Below, piece by piece: positions 60,649 through 64,000 of a DNA stretch of 64,000 nucleotides; positions within the stretch are counted from its first letter, which is position 1, and every line of letters starts with the position of its first letter. Below the pieces are notes generated by a model that had not been told where the DNA came from, searched no databases, and saw nothing but the letters and a program-made list of their open reading frames with translations. The DNA comes from UBA2040 sp965660955 (GTDB lineage Bacteria; Bacteroidota; Bacteroidia; Flavobacteriales_D; Crocinitomicaceae): contig CBFIBY010000001.1 in NCBI GenBank assembly GCA_965660955.1, forward strand, positions 1 through 64,000. The letters run 5' to 3'. Both the position numbers and the translations under genes were made by a program.

Positions 60649-61160
60649 CGATCTTTTGGCTTTGGTACAAAGATAATTTGTAAGCCGACACTAAACAAAA
60701 ATGAAACGACGATACTGAGTATCGTTTTCTGAAAAACATATAAAATTTCACCAAAATTGGCTATTTCGAACAAGAAGAACCACAAGTGATGAATGAAAAG
60801 CAATAATCCGAAGGTATAAATGAACCACGTTGTTCCCATGGTGTAAATATTGGCCTCCTTCAGATTTTCGGTATCCTCTTGTGATGTAAATCGACGAATA
60901 ACCAAAGGTTTTAGATATGCGAAAAGCACGAGTGAGGAAGCATGTAAACCAAATGAATTGCTTAGTAAATCAATTGCAAACCCTGTAGCAAAAGCGATGA
61001 GCATACTGAGTACAACATTGATTTCATTTGGTAATAAAAAGAGGAACAATGGATATACCATTATTAGAATACCCCAACCAAATTCCAATTGGTTCAAAAT
61101 AAAGGCCTGAACGAGCACGAACAGTACAAAACGGATGATATGTGTGACTAAATTATTCAA
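60645..61160 (-). CDS. mreD: Rod-shape-determining protein MreD
   Basis: 171 residues with about five transmembrane helices (FVLFVLVQAFILNQLEFGWGILIMVYPLFLFLLP, VLSMLIAFATGFAIDLLSNSFGLHA). The FAIDL-S-S-GLHA segment is the conserved MreD motif. Links the elongasome to the membrane. It overlaps mreC and mrdA by 4 bp each. Confidence 0.9.
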   Translation of the reverse strand: MNNLVTHIIRFVLFVLVQAFILNQLEFGWGILIMVYPLFLFLLPNEINVVLSMLIAFATGFAIDLLSNSFGLHASSLVLFAYLKPLVIRRFTSQEDTENLKEANIYTMGTTWFIYTFGLLLFIHHLWFFLFEIANFGEILYVFQKTILSIVVSFLFSVGLQIIFVPKPKDR

Positions 61161-62014
61161 TCGATTGGGTCATCTGGGATTTTAGACTCTAGATTTTCTT
61201 GTTCAGCCTTCAGCATATTTTTTATGACATATACTTTTTGAATTTTTCGGAAATTGGTACCGAGTAAAATCTCAACATTCCACTGTGCTTGTCCTTCAAT
61301 TGGAGAAACACGAAAAACACGTCCAACGTCTAATCCACGAGGGAAAATTCCACCTCCACCGCGAGTAACCACATGAGACCACTTTTTAACGGGTCTGTCG
61401 TTAGATATTCCGGCTAGATTTCCAAGTCGTGCGTGATGTGTATCCCATTTCAATAAGCCAAACGAGCCATCTTCAACAATCATGATATCCACATTGGGAT
61501 TGACGCTGAGTATAGATTTTACCAACGAATAATGTTTCGATACTTGATAAATGATTCCAACAATTCCTCCATCTGAATACACACCCATGCCAATTTTTAT
61601 ACCTTGGTTTTTCCCAACATTAAGGGTCATGTAATTGTTTCGTTTGTCGTATGTAGATTGAATTACGGTCGCAGGAACGTAGGTGTATTGTTGTTCATAG
61701 GTCGTATCCGAATCGTTTACCGTATCTCTTACCAAAATTTCGGTAGCGCTAAGTCGAATAAAGTTTTCAGGAAGTCTGTCGCGTAAATCTTTATTCGCTT
61801 GGAGTAATTCTTTGTTGGTTTCTCCTTGATGCAAAAACTGGGTGAATGAGTTTCGCGCGGCCATCATGGATCCCGTTATTTCATTCGAGGTGGTTAAATA
61901 CTGCGAACTGGGGAAAGAAACGTAGGTAAAATACGTTGAAAGCGCAATAAACTGCAGACCAACAAATAGCAGGAAAATTCGAAAGCGTCTAAGAAAGGCG
62001 ATTAAATTTTTCAT
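61157..62014 (-). CDS. mreC: Rod-shape-determining protein MreC
   Basis: 285 residues: one N-terminal transmembrane helix (about 13-31), a coiled-coil region (about 60-85), and the periplasmic beta-barrel pair including YVPATVIQSTYDKRNNYMTLNVGKNQGIKIGMGVYSDGGIVGIIYQVSKHYSLVKSIL. Bridges MreB/MreD and the PBP2-RodA pair. The order mreB-mreC-mreD is the universal one. Confidence 0.93.
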   Translation of the reverse strand: MKNLIAFLRRFRIFLLFVGLQFIALSTYFTYVSFPSSQYLTTSNEITGSMMAARNSFTQFLHQGETNKELLQANKDLRDRLPENFIRLSATEILVRDTVNDSDTTYEQQYTYVPATVIQSTYDKRNNYMTLNVGKNQGIKIGMGVYSDGGIVGIIYQVSKHYSLVKSILSVNPNVDIMIVEDGSFGLLKWDTHHARLGNLAGISNDRPVKKWSHVVTRGGGGIFPRGLDVGRVFRVSPIEGQAQWNVEILLGTNFRKIQKVYVIKNMLKAEQENLESKIPDDPID

Positions 62015-62044
62015 GCCATTTAGGGAACTATGTTGAGATTAGAC

Positions 62045-63070
62045 TTAGTCGCGAATCAAGAATTGGAAACGGTGAATATTTTTCAAGGCAATACTTGTTC
62101 CACGTGCAACAGCTCTCAATGGATCTTCAGCAATGTGAACAGGCAATTTCGTTTTCGCGGAAATACGTTTATCCAAACCACGAAGCATGGATCCACCACC
62201 AGCAAGATAGATTCCTGTTTTGTATATATCAGCAGATAATTCAGGAGGTGTCATCTCTAAGGCACTTAAAATGGCTTCTTCAATTTTGGAAATTGTTTTA
62301 TCCAATGCGTGCGCAACTTCTGCGTATGAAACTATAATTTCTTTTGGAATACCTGTCATTAAATCACGACCACGCACAGCAAAATCAGCTGGAGGGTTAT
62401 CCAATTCAGTCAAAGCGGATCCCACTTCAATTTTGATTTGTTCTGCCGTTCGTTCTCCAACCAATATGTTGTGTTGACGACGCATGTATTCTTCAATATC
62501 GTTTGAGAAATCATCACCAGCGATACGAATGGATTTATCACAAACGATTCCACCCAAAGCAATGACAGCAATTTCGGTTGTTCCACCTCCTATATCGATA
62601 ATCATGTTACCCATTGGTTCTTCCACATCGATACCAATACCGATTGCAGCGGCCATTGGCTCATGAATCAAATAAACTTCTTTTGCTCCAGCATGTTCAG
62701 CACTATCGCGAACGGCACGTTTTTCAACTTCCGTAATTCCAGAAGGGATACAAATCACCATTCGCAAAGAAGGGTTGAAAAGGCTTTTTCCCGGATTGAT
62801 CATTTTGATGAATCCACGGATCATTTGTTCTGCACTTTGGAAATCGGCAATTACACCATCTTTCAACGGTCGGACGGTTTCAATAAGTTTGTGTGTTTTA
62901 CCATGCATTTGCTGAGCCTTCTTACCGATGGCAACTACGCGGTTACTTTGAATGTCCTTTGCAACGATCGAAGGCTCATCAACCACTACCTTATCATTCA
63001 TGATAATTAGTGTATTGGCTGTCCCTAAGTCAATTGCGATTTCTTGTGTTAGAAAACTAAATAATCCCAT
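62045..63070 (-). CDS. mreB: Rod-shape-determining protein MreB
   Basis: 341-residue bacterial actin. Start MGLFSFLTQEIAIDLGTANTLI (phosphate-1), MIIDIGGGTTEIAVIALGGIV (phosphate-2) and GIYLAGGGSMLRGLDKRI (adenosine motif) are complete. Forms membrane-bound filaments that guide cell-wall synthesis. First gene of the mreB-mreC-mreD-mrdA-rodA cluster; no clear TAnnTTTG element lies in the 95 bp upstream. A parS-like sequence falls in its last codons (62096-62111). Confidence 0.97.
   Translation of the reverse strand: MGLFSFLTQEIAIDLGTANTLIIMNDKVVVDEPSIVAKDIQSNRVVAIGKKAQQMHGKTHKLIETVRPLKDGVIADFQSAEQMIRGFIKMINPGKSLFNPSLRMVICIPSGITEVEKRAVRDSAEHAGAKEVYLIHEPMAAAIGIGIDVEEPMGNMIIDIGGGTTEIAVIALGGIVCDKSIRIAGDDFSNDIEEYMRRQHNILVGERTAEQIKIEVGSALTELDNPPADFAVRGRDLMTGIPKEIIVSYAEVAHALDKTISKIEEAILSALEMTPPELSADIYKTGIYLAGGGSMLRGLDKRISAKTKLPVHIAEDPLRAVARGTSIALKNIHRFQFLIRD
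62096..62111. promoter_or_regulatory. parS-like sequence inside mreB
   Basis: TGTTCCACGTGCAACA matches the parS consensus TGTTNCACGTGAAACA at all but one position (A to C at position 12). It is coding sequence (Ala-Val-Ala-Arg-Gly-Thr), so it could be chance. Confidence 0.35.
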
Positions 63071-63165
63071 TTTTTTCTTGTTGGCTCTTGTAAAAGAATT
63101 ATAATACTACTTTGTTTATCCGTAAAAACAGAAAAAATGTTACAATTCTGCCTTTATTTCTCGGT

Positions 63166-64000
63166 TTAATGTTTAAAATGCCTGTTTCCTGTCATCACCA
63201 TCGCCATTTCGTGGTTATCACAGTATTCAATTGAAAGGTTGTCTTTTATCGATCCACCGGGCTGAATTACCGTATCAATTCCTTCATTATGTGCTATTTC
63301 AACACAATCCGGAAACGGAAAAAAAGCATCGGATGCCATCACGGCACCTTTCAAATCAAAATCAAAACTTTTGGCTTTGTGAATGGCTTGTCTCAATGCA
63401 TCAACACGTGATGTTTGACCAGTTCCACTAGCTAAAAGCTGCTTATTCTTCGCAAGTACTATAGTATTTGATTTAGTATGTTTCACCAATTTATTGGCAA
63501 ACAAAAGATCTTCAATTTCAGTATCTGTAACGCCCTTTTTGGTAACAGTTGTCAAATTGGATTTGTCTTCAACTAAAGCGTCTTTGTCTTGTTCCAAAAC
63601 TCCGTTCAATATCGTTCGAAATTGTTTTCCTGGAAAAGTGAAAATCTTCTGGACGAGCAAGATACGGTTCTTTTTTGATTGCAACAACTCTTTGGCAGCA
63701 TCATCGAAACCTGGAGCGATAACAACTTCACAAAACAATGTGTTTATTAATTCTGCTGTTGCTAAGTCAATTGTTTTATTGGCGATTAAAATCCCACCAA
63801 AAGCCGAAACAGGATCTCCGGCCAAAGCAGCTGCATAAGCGTCTTTCAAGGTTGGACGTGTTGCTAAACCACAAGCATTGTTGTGTTTCATTACGGCGAA
63901 TGTTGGCTGGTCATTTTGGAAGTCTGCCATTAAGTTCACCGCTGCATCAACATCAAGCAAGTTGTTGTATGAAAGCTCTTTTCCGTGTAATTTGTCAAAA
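63166..64000 (-). CDS. purH: Bifunctional purine biosynthesis protein PurH, C-terminal part (5' end outside window)
   Basis: The 3' 835 bp of purH, running off the right edge; the frame is open to base 64000 (KLHGKELSYNNLLDVDAAVNL at the edge). This is the AICAR transformylase domain: KHNNACGLA (the K-H-x-x-x-x-G motif), GDPVSAFGG, the ASDAFFPFPD segment, and the canonical end GNRHFKH. It performs the last folate-dependent step to IMP; the N-terminal IMP cyclohydrolase domain would lie beyond the window. A 95-bp gap separates it from mreB. Confidence 0.95.
   Translation of the reverse strand, partial: FDKLHGKELSYNNLLDVDAAVNLMADFQNDQPTFAVMKHNNACGLATRPTLKDAYAAALAGDPVSAFGGILIANKTIDLATAELINTLFCEVVIAPGFDDAAKELLQSKKNRILLVQKIFTFPGKQFRTILNGVLEQDKDALVEDKSNLTTVTKKGVTDTEIEDLLFANKLVKHTKSNTIVLAKNKQLLASGTGQTSRVDALRQAIHKAKSFDFDLKGAVMASDAFFPFPDCVEIAHNEGIDTVIQPGGSIKDNLSIEYCDNHEMAMVMTGNRHFKH

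Overview
The window looks like chromosomal DNA of a Bacteroidota member, most likely order Flavobacteriales (Crocinitomicaceae/Cryomorphaceae-like). Evidence: AT-rich intergenic DNA; recurrent TAnnTTTG -7 promoter elements, the signature of the Bacteroidota primary sigma factor; two secreted proteins ending in type IX secretion (T9SS) sorting domains; a DUF4175 protein, a YtxJ-type redox protein, a two-component-type propeller fused to a signalling enzyme, and a kynurenine pathway pair. No insertion sequence, prophage, CRISPR array or integron was seen.

Layout. 1-0.3 kb: the 5' half of a secreted MORN-type gene interrupted by an in-frame TAG. 0.4-6.5 kb (minus): mnmG, ybeY, an RsbW-like ATPase and a giant DUF4175 protein; three parS-like palindromes bracket mnmG. 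6.7-8.7 kb: gltX, folB, tRNA-Cys. 8.8-10.2 kb: an ECF sigma factor and a membrane protein that may be its anti-sigma factor. 10.3-16.1 kb: thioredoxin-like protein, rpiB, a 0.5 kb AT-rich gap rich in DnaA-box-like sequences (candidate oriC), a secreted MORN-repeat protein, rnr. 16.2-20.7 kb: ferritin and a 1297-residue propeller/adenylate cyclase/HD protein. 20.8-33.8 kb: usp, GH3-type ligase, DMT exporter, holB, ArsR-like regulator, pccB, ogt, TetR regulator with its probable target, an LPG-synthase-like membrane protein with an EF-hand loop, an Ig-like lipoprotein, free-Met-sulfoxide reductase, 3'-5' exonuclease and a CrtA-like protein. 33.8-44.7 kb: tandem lipoproteins, pheS, ytxJ (crossed by a 10-N gap), glutaminyl cyclase, hemL, alkB and T9SS cargo. 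44.8-49.9 kb: kynU, a small membrane protein, kmo, an outer-membrane-like protein, an ArsC-like protein and a second DMT exporter. 50.0-52.0 kb: yicC-gmk-nadD. 52.0-64.0 kb (minus): purH (partial), then mreB-mreC-mreD-mrdA-rodA, PBP1A, CoA-transferase A/B and a polytopic membrane protein.

How it fits together. The right end is a classic elongasome cluster (MreBCD, PBP2, RodA, PBP1A). The left end combines mnmG, three parS-like sites within 2 kb and, 10 kb away, an intergenic region with one perfect and four near-perfect DnaA boxes beside an AT-rich stretch. My main inference is that the window spans or lies close to the chromosomal replication origin and its ParB-loading zone. The most unusual single gene is the 16.8-20.7 kb protein, which appears to combine an extracytoplasmic propeller sensor with an adenylate cyclase and an HD-family phosphohydrolase.
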